Part shown: one piece after another, positions 44,052-52,326 of the stretch
Layout of the letters: the number at the start of each line of letters is the position of its first letter
Position numbering within the stretch: the stretch's first letter is position 1
NCBI GenBank assembly: GCA_007134875.1
Contig: SLJY01000026.1
Coordinates: 1 to 56,812 of the forward strand
Origin: Desulfobacterales bacterium
GTDB lineage: Bacteria; Desulfobacterota; Desulfobacteria; Desulfobacterales; Desulfosalsimonadaceae
Reading direction: 5' to 3'
Length of the DNA: 56,812 bases
Notes under the pieces: model-generated
Seen by the model: the letters and a program-made list of their open reading frames with translations, nothing else
Told to the model about the DNA's origin: nothing
The model's database searches: none
Translations under genes and position numbers: made by a program

Positions 44052-44372
44052 TAGTGCCCGAACGAAAACCAGGATTTTTCGTCAAAGTCAAGGACGGCGA
44101 AAATTTTAACCACAGGAATACCGGGTGTATTTTGAAGATTAAAATTTGAGACGGACGCAGAAATTTGAGAAAAAGACGGTTTGATGCACTCGTAAAAAGT
44201 CGCGATCTGACGGATTTGTAAAAAATTCAAGATCAAGACTTGCGCGATTTCAAAGAATGCAGGGCACTTGGCGTACGTGTATGTTTACAAGGCGTAAGCC
44301 GCAAATTCTGAGAAATCGCGCGTAACGCAGATATCTGACTTTTACGAAGCCGTCACGGTTTCGTTCAGGCAC
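44052..44372. repeat. dispersed repeat family F2, copy c, carrying an F1 insertion
   Basis: Left end TAGTGCCCGAACGAAAACC, right end GGTTTCGTTCAGGCAC, with the F2 core at 44080-44160. F1-n (44182-44354) interrupts the right arm. The 446-base gap between the acidic-protein gene and the next gene is filled mainly by this pair. Confidence 0.85.
44182..44354 (+). repeat. dispersed repeat family F1, copy n (full length, long form)
   Basis: 173 bp from TGATGCACTCGTAAAAAGTC to CTTTTACGAAGCCGTC. ACGGTT stands directly before (44176-44181) and directly after (44355-44360). Removing the element and one ACGGTT rebuilds an uninterrupted F2 arm. It shares the internal GTTTACAAGGCGTAAGCCGC segment with copy f. 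Confidence 0.88.
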
Positions 44373-44397
44373 CGAATAGCATACGGAGGCTTCTCAA

Positions 44398-44871
44398 ATG
44401 GGGGACATGTTTTCAGGTGATATATCCAGGCTGGTTTTGAAGCGAACGGTCAGGGCCGACATGGGGGAGGTGTCCCTCGACAGCCAGATGCTGCATGTTT
44501 TGATGGAACTGGATGGGAAAAAATCGCTGGGTCAGATTGCCCAGTCGCTGGATATGAATATGAAGACCCTGCGGGAGGTCGTAAACCGGATCTATCAGCT
44601 GCGGCTCTGCGAGACGGCCGCGGAATCGATGCCGGTGCTCGACTGGGATTTTCTGAACATATTGTCTTCGGAACTCTCCAAGGCCATGGGGCCGATTGCG
44701 GATGTTGTCATAGAAGATGAGATTGCCGATATGGGCGAAAGCATGGATCGTTTCCCCGCCCATCGGGCAGCCGAACTCGTGGATGTCCTGGCCCGGCAGA
44801 TATTGCGCGAAGAAAGGAAGGTAGCCTTTCAGCAGGCAATGGTAAAGAAACTAAGAGAGATAAAATTTTAA
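44398..44871 (+). CDS. helix-turn-helix signalling protein of unknown function
   Basis: 157 residues. GDISRLVLKRTVRADMG opens the protein; KKSLGQIAQSLDMNMKTLREV (about 41-61) is a winged helix-turn-helix type stretch. The C-terminal half (WDFLNILSSELSKAMGPIADVVIEDEI and following) is a helical domain found with receiver, kinase and roadblock proteins in Deltaproteobacteria (DUF8082-like, by eye). It may bind DNA or serve as a docking module. ACGGAGGCTTCTCAA precedes the ATG. Part of the GTPase module. Confidence 0.65.
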   Translation: MGDMFSGDISRLVLKRTVRADMGEVSLDSQMLHVLMELDGKKSLGQIAQSLDMNMKTLREVVNRIYQLRLCETAAESMPVLDWDFLNILSSELSKAMGPIADVVIEDEIADMGESMDRFPAHRAAELVDVLARQILREERKVAFQQAMVKKLREIKF

Positions 44872-44952
44872 GGACAATGATTACGATAACACATAGAAAG
44901 GCGGCATTACCCGGATGAAGCCAACTATTTTTTCATCAAGGAGGAGTGACTC

Positions 44953-46158
44953 ATGACGGTGATTTGCGAGGAATGCGGGAAAATATACCATGTGGACCCC
45001 GGCAAGATCGAGACGTTGCGCAGCAAGAACGTCAAGGTCCGGTGTGGCGAATGTGATCATGTGACGCAACTGTCGAACCTCATTGATACGACATCCGCTT
45101 CCACCGACTCGCCCACCAGGGAGTTCGTCCCGGACTCCGGGGAAGCTTCCCAGCCGGGAAGCATTGGTACGATGCCCCCGCAACAACCCGCAGCGGATAT
45201 ATCGGAAGAGCCGAAAGCTGCGCCCTCTTCCCGGAAGATCACCGGAACGGGCAGGAAAAAGGGTTGGATTGGCCTGCGCGGAAAAATGTTTCTGCTGTTT
45301 TTCTTAATCCCCATTATCCTGATAGCCGTATCCGGCGGTTTTACCCAGTGGCAGCTGCAGCTCCTCGTTGATGGGATCACCGATGAAAGTACCCAGTTGG
45401 TAGCCGAGGCGGGTGAGGAATTCCTGCTGGAAAAAGCCCGGGACGTGGCCCTGCAGTCGGAGATTTACCTGAGAGCCCATCCAGGTCTGGAGCGGGAGGA
45501 TTTCGCTTATGATCCCGTTTTCAGCCGTATTGCCGTACAGGCGGTCGGTGAAACAGGATACACCACGCTCATCCAGGAGCCAGATGATCGCAGGGACTGG
45601 ACGATATGGGCCCATCCGAATCCGAATATCGTCGGCGTAATGGATATGGACGGCGTCCGGGCGTCGATCGGGCCGCATTTTGATCCCTTCTGGGAGCTTC
45701 TTACGAGCGCGGAAGGCGGCAATGAAGTTACGGGACAGTATCATTGGCTCGACCCCGACGGCGTCGTCCGGGAAAAATTCATGGCGGTTGTTCCCATTGA
45801 GATCGAGGATTCTCCTTTTCTGTTAATGGCCACCTCCAACATCGATGAATTCGAGCAGAGAACCGAGGGGCTAAGGCGTGATGCGGATGAAATGGCCATG
45901 CAGACCTTCTACGTGAACATCAGTATGTTCATCGGCGCCATCGTGATCATCGGTCTTTGCATTATGATTTACGGCTACCGGCTCACCCGGAAAATCCAAT
46001 ACCTGACCGACGTCGCCGACCGGATCAGCGTCGGGGACATGGAGGCGGAAATCGATATTCGTTCCAGGGACGAAATCGGAAGCCTTGCCGATGCGATCTC
46101 CCGGATGCAGGACAGTCTTCGGTTTTCCATAGAACGGCTGAGAAGGCGCCGCAGATAG
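44953..46158 (+). CDS. membrane receptor with zinc ribbon, Cache and HAMP domains, no output domain
   Basis: 401 residues. An N-terminal MJ0042-type zinc ribbon has CEEC (5-8) and CGEC (31-34). After a Pro/Ser linker, the first membrane segment (about 112-132) leads to an extracytoplasmic Cache-like domain (TDESTQLVAEAGEEFLLEKA to SNIDEFEQRTE), a second membrane segment (about 321-342), and a HAMP domain (YGYRLTRKIQYLTDVADRIS to DAISRMQDSL). It ends 15 residues after the HAMP, so there is no methyl-accepting, kinase or cyclase output. Output may go through the cytoplasmic zinc ribbon or a partner. Confidence 0.85.
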   Translation: MTVICEECGKIYHVDPGKIETLRSKNVKVRCGECDHVTQLSNLIDTTSASTDSPTREFVPDSGEASQPGSIGTMPPQQPAADISEEPKAAPSSRKITGTGRKKGWIGLRGKMFLLFFLIPIILIAVSGGFTQWQLQLLVDGITDESTQLVAEAGEEFLLEKARDVALQSEIYLRAHPGLEREDFAYDPVFSRIAVQAVGETGYTTLIQEPDDRRDWTIWAHPNPNIVGVMDMDGVRASIGPHFDPFWELLTSAEGGNEVTGQYHWLDPDGVVREKFMAVVPIEIEDSPFLLMATSNIDEFEQRTEGLRRDADEMAMQTFYVNISMFIGAIVIIGLCIMIYGYRLTRKIQYLTDVADRISVGDMEAEIDIRSRDEIGSLADAISRMQDSLRFSIERLRRRRR

Positions 46159-46188
46159 CACGGCTTTGATGGGACTGTTTTTCCATGG

Positions 46189-46234
46189 AAACAAGCAGTG
46201 CCGTTCCTGCGGGAGCGATATTGCTTGTTTTTCA
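46189..46234 (+). terminator. probable terminator after the receptor gene
   Basis: AAACAAGCA (46189-46197) and TGCTTGTTT (46222-46230) form a perfect 9-bp outer stem with a GC-rich inner part, followed by TTC. It lies 30 bases after the receptor stop and before repeat F1-j. Confidence 0.5.
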
Positions 46235-46247
46235 TTTGAAAAAGCCT

Positions 46248-46386
46248 TGATAGACCCGTAAAAACGCTCGATCCGACAGCTTTGTAAAAAGTTCACGATC
46301 AAGGCTTGCGCGAGTCCGGAAAAAAGCAGCGCACTTAGCGTAGGTGACATAATATTTTTGCAAATCAGAGTTTTTTCGAGGTAAGA
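46248..46386 (+). repeat. dispersed repeat family F1, copy j
   Basis: Starts TGATAGACCCGTAAAAACGC, continues CGACAGCTTTGTAAAAAGTT and ends near GAGTTTTTTCGAGGTAAG. The ATG of the next gene is about 6 bases beyond. It supplies the whole leader of that gene. Confidence 0.7.
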
Positions 46387-46391
46387 CCGAA

Positions 46392-47444
46392 ATGATTATT
46401 ATTCCCAAAGAAAAGCCTGCGATCAGGAACCTGAACAGCTACTATCTGAATATCCAAAAACTGGTCGAGCACTACCAGGGAGAGTTGGGATCGGGCGTTG
46501 TCCATTTCGAGTCTCCTGCGATGCGATGCGCCCTTTATTTTGATGAATACCAGGTGGTCAACGGTTGCTTGGAGTATAAAAAAGGAGTGGTGAGCGGGAA
46601 GCCCGCCATTGAGCAGATTATGCGGGTGGCTTCTAGCAGCAATTTTGTCGTGTCGGTTTACGGTATCCTTACGGATCGGCTTTATTACTGGGCCAATCTT
46701 TCCAATTCGGAAGTTCTCTATGACGGGCTTACAACGGAATTCACAGACCTTGAAGGCCTTCTCCGCAAGATGGAGGCGGAAAAGCTCACAGGTTACATCG
46801 ATTCCCGGTTAAAGGGGGACTTCAAAGGCGGGTTTCTCTTTTTTTTCAACGGGGAGACGATCGGAGGCTTGCCTGCGGAAGATTCCGGCAATATCGATCG
46901 GTCCGGGGCGTTTCGGGAAGAATTGATCAACCGCTCAAGGGCATACGGCGGGGAATTCAGCGTTTCGCGGATTTTTCTTGATAATGCGGAAAAAGGCTCC
47001 CCCCTAACACCGCGGACACCGCCGGAAGCCAAACAGGAAAAAAAGGCTTCAGCCGCAAAGGGGCCTCAAGAAAATCGCAAATCCGCCGAAAAGAATGACA
47101 GGCGCATTCTTGCAATGCTGGAAGGATTGCTGGGCACCCTTGAACGGGTGATACGGAATAACCGGAAAATCCGGCATGACTTTGAAACGCTCTTGAACCG
47201 GAAATTTGTTGAAAAGGTGGACACGTATGATTTTCTCGACCCCTTTGCAGCTGAATTCCAGTATGAGGGCGGCAAAGTGACCTTTACGGGCGATGCATCG
47301 CCAAAAGAACTGGTAGCGGCCATATCGGAGATCGTATCCGGCATTGCGGAAGAAACCGGCGTCGTCCCCGAACTACGCCGGGAGCTTTATTCGTGGCGCC
47401 AGGCGTTTGCCGATGAAGTGATTGAGTTCGACCTGCGGCTCTGA
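46392..47444 (+). CDS. protein of unknown function, PATAN-like segment
   Basis: 350 residues. An N-terminal domain (IRNLNSYYLNIQKLVEHYQG to about 120), then GFLFFFNGETIGGLPAED (about 145-162), which resembles the strand-turn of PATAN/DUF4388 domains, a charged linker (KQEKKASAAKGPQENRK), and a C-terminal alpha/beta domain (YDFLDPFAAEFQYEGGKVTF). The next gene encodes a clear PATAN domain, so the similarity is meaningful. No ribosome-binding site is visible because F1-j abuts the start. Function unknown; probably an adaptor of the same signalling module. Confidence 0.65.
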   Translation: MIIIPKEKPAIRNLNSYYLNIQKLVEHYQGELGSGVVHFESPAMRCALYFDEYQVVNGCLEYKKGVVSGKPAIEQIMRVASSSNFVVSVYGILTDRLYYWANLSNSEVLYDGLTTEFTDLEGLLRKMEAEKLTGYIDSRLKGDFKGGFLFFFNGETIGGLPAEDSGNIDRSGAFREELINRSRAYGGEFSVSRIFLDNAEKGSPLTPRTPPEAKQEKKASAAKGPQENRKSAEKNDRRILAMLEGLLGTLERVIRNNRKIRHDFETLLNRKFVEKVDTYDFLDPFAAEFQYEGGKVTFTGDASPKELVAAISEIVSGIAEETGVVPELRRELYSWRQAFADEVIEFDLRL

Positions 47445-47506
47445 AACCTGTAAGGGACATCCGCGGCATAGCCGCCCCTGAAATCCAATACCGACAGGAT
47501 ATCGTT

Positions 47507-48592
47507 ATGACGCCCAATGTGTTGATAGTAGAAGATGATCCCGCATTTCTTCGGCTGCTGGAAAAGGAACTGGAGGGATATGCCGATTTTTTTTCCGTTA
47601 TCACAGCCGAAGACGGGCGGGCTGCCTTGCAAACCCTGTCCGGAACCGATATTTCGCTTGTCATATGTGATCTTCGAATGCCGGGAATGGACGGGTTCGA
47701 GCTGATCGGGCGCATTATCAAACAGTTTCCCGATATTCCCGTGATGGCGATGACCGCCCATGATCGTCCCAAGACCCGGGATGTGGTTTTGAAAACCGGG
47801 GCGGTGGATTATATCACCAAACCCATCGACAGCGCCGGGCTCTCCGGCCGTATTATAAAGATTCTCAAAAAACGAAGCGAAGGCGGGAGTCTCAGGAAGG
47901 TATCGCTTGAAACCTATCTTCAGTTGGTTGAGATGGAAGCGCAGACGTGCACCCTCCACATCACCCACCCTTCAGAAACGAAAAGCGGCGTGTTGTTTTT
48001 CCGGGAAGGACGGTTGATGGAGGCGCGCATCGGCAGCCGGCGGGGAGCGGATGCCGCTTACGAGATTCTTTCCTGGTCGGGCGTAGCCCTTTCCATTGAA
48101 AATACCTGTCCGGTCACGGAAAAACACATCGAAGGCGAATTGCAGGCCATTCTTCTCGATGCGATGCGCTCCCGGGATGAGTCCGGATACAGCCCTGCGG
48201 AAGAGGAGACAGCTGGCGACGTGCAGGCAGGGTCATCCGCCACGGACATTGACATCTCTGATGAACATCCGGCAGAAGAACCGGCTGCTCCGGCAGCGGC
48301 GCCTTCGACCGCCCAGGACGAATCGATTTCGCCCGCAGCGTTCGCCGAGCGGAAGCTTCTCAGGGCAATGGGCGAGAACAACGGTATTCAGGACGTTTAC
48401 AGCGATCCGATATGGTCCGGGATGGTTTACCAGGCCAACGACGCCGGCCGGATATTTGAACTGGGCGATCTGAATGTGATATACTTGGACCGCAATAATG
48501 AGCAGGTACTGGTGGTTCCGTGGGAGGAAAATGTCGTAGTCGTGCTGGACAAGCAGGTGCCCCGGGAGCACGTTATTTCCGTATTTGTTTAA
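47507..48592 (+). CDS. response regulator with receiver and PATAN (DUF4388) domains
   Basis: 361 residues. The receiver domain (1-120) has D10/D11, phospho-acceptor D55 (VICDLRMPG), T83 and K105 (YITKPI). A PATAN/DUF4388 domain follows (GSLRKVSLETYLQLVEMEA to SGVLFFREGRLMEARIG, about 128-230), then an Ala/Pro linker and a C-terminal domain of about 80 residues with a strand-rich pattern (ELGDLNVIYLDRNNEQVLVV). PATAN domains are protein-interaction modules linked to GTPase and roadblock partners. No dedicated kinase is in the window, so its phosphodonor is elsewhere. Confidence 0.88.
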   Translation: MTPNVLIVEDDPAFLRLLEKELEGYADFFSVITAEDGRAALQTLSGTDISLVICDLRMPGMDGFELIGRIIKQFPDIPVMAMTAHDRPKTRDVVLKTGAVDYITKPIDSAGLSGRIIKILKKRSEGGSLRKVSLETYLQLVEMEAQTCTLHITHPSETKSGVLFFREGRLMEARIGSRRGADAAYEILSWSGVALSIENTCPVTEKHIEGELQAILLDAMRSRDESGYSPAEEETAGDVQAGSSATDIDISDEHPAEEPAAPAAAPSTAQDESISPAAFAERKLLRAMGENNGIQDVYSDPIWSGMVYQANDAGRIFELGDLNVIYLDRNNEQVLVVPWEENVVVVLDKQVPREHVISVFV

Positions 48593-48715
48593 ACCCCAGT
48601 AGGGACGAAGGTTTTGCTTTTACATGCTGAAACGGTTATGATCATGATATGAAACGGTATCCGGTGGCTGGACCGGGCACGCACCGGATACGAAATGGGG
48701 GTTGCAGGAATTTTC

Positions 48716-49084
48716 ATGAAAGATGTTTTCAAGGATCTGGTCGGGATAGAGGGGGTTCATGCCGCAGTGGTGCTTGATTCGGCAGGGGGCCTGGTTGCAA
48801 CCCGGTTTTCGGATCAATACCGGGGCAACACCGGGGCCGTTACAACATTTAACTGGGATCCGTTCATCCTGGAGTTGGGAGGGCATGCGGAAGCGGATTT
48901 TGTTTACGACAAGGGACGAATTTACCTTCGCAAGCTGCCGGCCGGTTTTTTGCTGGTAGCCATGAATGATATCGCACCGATATCGATGGTTCGGCTCAAC
49001 TGTGAAGTTCTGCTGCCCAAAATCGATGGTATGAAAAGCGCCGGCAGCCGGATTGGCCGGATTCTTAAAAAAAGGATTTTCTGA
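48716..49084 (+). CDS. second roadblock/LC7-like protein
   Basis: 122 residues from the ATG at 48716 (AGGA 8 bases before); an upstream ATG at 48695 would add 7 residues. It shows the roadblock order of elements: helix DVFKDLVGIEG, strand AAVVLDSAGGLVAT, then VYDKGRIYLRKLPAGFLLVAM. It is not closely similar to the protein at 42003. In other systems pairs of roadblock proteins make heterodimers that act on one GTPase. It lies 124 bases after the response regulator gene. Confidence 0.7.
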   Translation: MKDVFKDLVGIEGVHAAVVLDSAGGLVATRFSDQYRGNTGAVTTFNWDPFILELGGHAEADFVYDKGRIYLRKLPAGFLLVAMNDIAPISMVRLNCEVLLPKIDGMKSAGSRIGRILKKRIF

Positions 49085-49250
49085 CGTTTTTATCTCTCCG
49101 TCATCTACAATGCCCATACCGCCGCAAACGATAATTGAACCGATGCATCCGGCGCAGTCCGCGCGCCATGTTTCAAACCCGCCCGTTGTCCTGCATTGTT
49201 TTTGGGGCCGAATGAAACCCTGGATATAGAGAAAAAGGATTTATCCGAAA

Positions 49251-51629
49251 ATGACAACCGTATCCGAGAAATCCGGTATTCAGTCGAAAATCAAGGCCGC
49301 CGAGGCATACGAGTCGCATGGTCTCTATGACGAGGCGCTTTCCGTCTATCAGGGCTTACTGGAAGACAATTCCGACCTGGATGAAACCAAACGCTCCGAG
49401 ATCGAGGCCAAGATCAAGGCACTGGGCCGTGAAATGGAGGAGATGGAGCAGGAGATCGCCCAGGATATTTCCTCCGAAGAAGTGACCCACCTGAAAACAG
49501 GCCTTTCCATCGGAGAAAGTGCGCCGGAAACCTTCGACAGTGCAACGGCATTCAAGGAGCTCGGCCTCTACAAAGAGGCGGTCGAAGAGTACAAGAAGCT
49601 GTTTTCCATGGACTTCCCCGCGGATAATTTCCTTTCCGATTTCATGGAGTGCCTGTTTACCGTCTATTCCCCGGAAAATGTGCTTGATCGGGTAAACGGC
49701 ATGATCGGAGAACTCAAGCTGGACAAGCAAAAGGAGGCCTCGGTCCGATACCATCTCGGCGTTTCATTTGAGCAGCGGGATTACAAGGAACTTGCGGTCA
49801 AAAGTTACCAGACGGTGCAGAAGATCGATCCGGTCTATCCGAAGATCAAGGAAAAGATTCAGTCGACGGAGCCCGGAAAACGCTATGAGTCGAAATACGA
49901 TTATCTTCTGAAAAACGATATCGTTACCACCGATAAACTGCAAAAGGCCCTTGGCATCTCAAAGAAGAGCAGAAAAAGTGTCGAGCACGTACTGATGCAG
50001 CAGTTCAAGATTTCCAAGGAGGAAATCGGAAAATCCCTGTCCGTTTATTACAACTGCCCGTTTAAAACTTTCGACCCGCAGATGCCCATCCCCTTCGAGC
50101 TTCTTTCCAACCTTAAAAAGCCGTTTCTCCTTCAGGATCTGTGGGTTCCGCTGCACTGGGAAATCGATCATATCGAAATCCTGCTCGACGACCCCAAGGA
50201 CCTGCGAAAGCTCGACCATGCAAAAGCATTGTTCAATACGAACAAGTTCACGTTTTCAGTGGGCATCAAGGAGGATATCGAGGCGGTCATCAATCACTTT
50301 TTCTCGGGAAAAAAGCAGGAGGTGCCCCAGCGGTCCACGAACACGGCTTTCGAGGACCTCCCGGAAATATCCTTCGACGAAGAGGACGATGACGAAGACG
50401 AGGATCTGGCCGATGCGGTGGACGAGTCTTCCAGCAAAGTGGTCCGGCTGGTCGACCAGGTGCTGATATCCGCATACCGGAAGAGTGCATCGGATATTCA
50501 CATCGAGCCCTGCGGCATCAGCAAGCGGACCAAGGTCCGTTTCCGGATCGACGGCGTCTGCCAGGACTTTACTGAGATTCCGAATAATTTTGCCACGGCG
50601 ATCCTGTCCCGTATCAAGATCATGGCCAACCTCGACATCTCGGAGCGGCGCCTCCCCCAGGACGGCAAGATCAAACTGAAGCGAAAGGGAATTCCCCCCT
50701 TTGAACTGCGTGTCGCGACCATGCCAACCACCGGCGGCTTCGAGGACGTGGTGCTGCGTATCCTGGCGGCATCCGGTGCCATGAAAATCGACGATATGGG
50801 GCTGACCGAGAGAAACCTCAAGGTTTTAAAAAATTCCATCGCCAAGCCGTACGGCCTGATTCTCTGCGTAGGCCCGACCGGTTCGGGTAAGACGACCACC
50901 CTTCACTCCGCGCTGGGCGCCATCAACACACCCGAACGGAAGATATGGACCGCTGAGGACCCGGTGGAAATTTCCCAGCAGGGACTGCGCCAGGTGGAAA
51001 CCCATAATAAGATCGGGCTCGATTTTGCCCGTATCATGCGCTCATTTCTGCGCGCCGACCCGGATGTCATAATGGTCGGCGAAATGCGGGACTACGAAAC
51101 CGCATCCATCGGTGTCGAGGCGTCCCTGACAGGGCACCTGGTGTTTTCCACCCTCCATACCAACTCCGCCCCTGAAACCGTCACCCGTTTGCTGGATATG
51201 GGGCTGAATCCGCTCAACTTTTCGGATGCTTTCATTTGCGTACTTGCCCAGCGTCTTTTGCGGCGGCTTTGCAAGAATTGCCGGCAGGGATTTCACCCCG
51301 CCAAAGAGGAATACGATGAGATTGTGGCGGCCTATCATTCGGAAACGTTTGATTCTTTAGGTATTAAATACACGGATGACTTGCAGTTGTATACCCCGGT
51401 CGGCTGCGAGCAGTGCGGCGGTACCGGCTACAAGGGAAGGCTGGGCATCCATGAAATGATGGAGGGTACGCCCGAGATCAAGCGGATGATCAAAAAGCAG
51501 GCCAGTGCGGAGGAATTGTTCGCCCAGGCCAGCAGCCAAGGTATGCGGACCCTTATGCAGGATGGCATCGGGAAGGTGTTTCAGGGCCTTACGGATATGA
51601 GCGAGGTGCGGCGTGTTTGCATCATGTAA
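49251..51629 (+). CDS. GspE/PilB-type ATPase with N-terminal TPR region
   Basis: 792 residues. The first 205 residues are TPR-like (EAYESHGLYDEALSVYQGLL, FKELGLYKEAVEEYKKLF), an unusual addition. A MshEN-type domain (YDYLLKNDIVTTDKLQKALG to about 350) and an acidic linker (FDEEDDDEDEDLADAVDE) follow. The ATPase core has SDIHIEP, Walker A GPTGSGKTTT (541-550), the Asp box AEDPVE, Walker B DPDVIMVGEMRD and the His box GHLVFSTLHTN. Zinc cysteines are C674, C677, C719 and C722. Such ATPases drive pilus assembly or type II secretion, but no pilin, platform or prepilin peptidase gene is nearby. Confidence 0.92.
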   Translation: MTTVSEKSGIQSKIKAAEAYESHGLYDEALSVYQGLLEDNSDLDETKRSEIEAKIKALGREMEEMEQEIAQDISSEEVTHLKTGLSIGESAPETFDSATAFKELGLYKEAVEEYKKLFSMDFPADNFLSDFMECLFTVYSPENVLDRVNGMIGELKLDKQKEASVRYHLGVSFEQRDYKELAVKSYQTVQKIDPVYPKIKEKIQSTEPGKRYESKYDYLLKNDIVTTDKLQKALGISKKSRKSVEHVLMQQFKISKEEIGKSLSVYYNCPFKTFDPQMPIPFELLSNLKKPFLLQDLWVPLHWEIDHIEILLDDPKDLRKLDHAKALFNTNKFTFSVGIKEDIEAVINHFFSGKKQEVPQRSTNTAFEDLPEISFDEEDDDEDEDLADAVDESSSKVVRLVDQVLISAYRKSASDIHIEPCGISKRTKVRFRIDGVCQDFTEIPNNFATAILSRIKIMANLDISERRLPQDGKIKLKRKGIPPFELRVATMPTTGGFEDVVLRILAASGAMKIDDMGLTERNLKVLKNSIAKPYGLILCVGPTGSGKTTTLHSALGAINTPERKIWTAEDPVEISQQGLRQVETHNKIGLDFARIMRSFLRADPDVIMVGEMRDYETASIGVEASLTGHLVFSTLHTNSAPETVTRLLDMGLNPLNFSDAFICVLAQRLLRRLCKNCRQGFHPAKEEYDEIVAAYHSETFDSLGIKYTDDLQLYTPVGCEQCGGTGYKGRLGIHEMMEGTPEIKRMIKKQASAEELFAQASSQGMRTLMQDGIGKVFQGLTDMSEVRRVCIM

Positions 51630-51634
51630 TGCCC

Positions 51635-51786
51635 GAGCGCTTCGTAAAAAGTCCAATACCTGCGCCTGTGCGCAATCCATCAGTATTTTGTGCATGCTAA
51701 GCCCTCTGCATTCCCCGGGATTGTGCAAGCCTTGGTCTTGAATTTTTTACAAAGCCCCCGGATAAAGACTTTTCAGGCGCTTATCA
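51635..51786 (-). repeat. dispersed repeat family F1, copy k (full length)
   Basis: Starts GAGCGCTTCGTAAAAAGTCC, ends GACTTTTCAGGCGCTTATCA, with CTTGAATTTTTTACAAAGCC inside. It begins 6 bases after the GspE-type gene stop and ends shortly before the PilZ gene. Confidence 0.8.
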
Positions 51787-51840
51787 CCGCCTGCTCGTAT
51801 GTGTTTTTGCCGCGAAGTGCGGCAAGGTGTTTTCAAGGGT

Positions 51841-52326
51841 ATGGAACATGGCAAGATGGGACTTTTAAAATTTTTCCGCAAGTATCTATCCTCCGGAAGC
51901 AGAAGCAGGGGAGGTGAGGATCAAGGCCCGCCGGTTTCAACGGATGCCGTTAAACAGGTAAGCCAGTCGGACCAGCGGGATTTTTCACGGCACTGGGTTT
52001 CATTTCCGATCATTGTTTACCGGGTGGGCGCCGAAAACGGCGACGAGGGGGAGCAAACCGCCCTCAGGGACATATCCGGAGGGGGCGCGTTGTTCGTATC
52101 CCCAAATCCGGAATACTATTATCCCGGTCAGATGTTGAAAATATCGATCATGCTCGATGGTGTGGGCGATGTTCGGGCCCGTATACGAACGGAGGCTACG
52201 GTGATCCGTATTCACCACGGCAAGGCGCCCGGAAGGAGCGCCGGCGAGGCCGGAATTGCTGTGCAGTTCGACCGGGCTTTCGAGTTCGACCGGGTTGACA
52301 ATCATGGGTTTGGATCTGTTGGATGA
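51841..52326 (+). CDS. PilZ-domain protein
   Basis: 161 residues if translation starts at the ATG at 51841; 51856 (MGLLKFFRKY) is equally possible, while the open frame back to 51799 lies in sequence bordering the repeat. The PilZ pattern is visible: RDFSR (RxxxR type) and, later, LRDISGGGALFVS (D/NxSxxG type), followed by the barrel strands to AGIAVQFD. PilZ domains bind cyclic di-GMP and pass the signal to pili, flagella or polysaccharide export. It is coupled to the cyclase gene by a 4-base overlap (52323-52326). Confidence 0.8.
   Translation: MEHGKMGLLKFFRKYLSSGSRSRGGEDQGPPVSTDAVKQVSQSDQRDFSRHWVSFPIIVYRVGAENGDEGEQTALRDISGGGALFVSPNPEYYYPGQMLKISIMLDGVGDVRARIRTEATVIRIHHGKAPGRSAGEAGIAVQFDRAFEFDRVDNHGFGSVG

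Noticed and set aside
44048-44236. 62-codon minus-strand open frame
   Set aside because: It lies entirely in the F2-c/F1-n repeats.
44953-46158. Calling the Cache-HAMP protein a methyl-accepting chemotaxis protein
   Set aside because: The methyl-accepting signalling domain is absent, so the usual label would be wrong.
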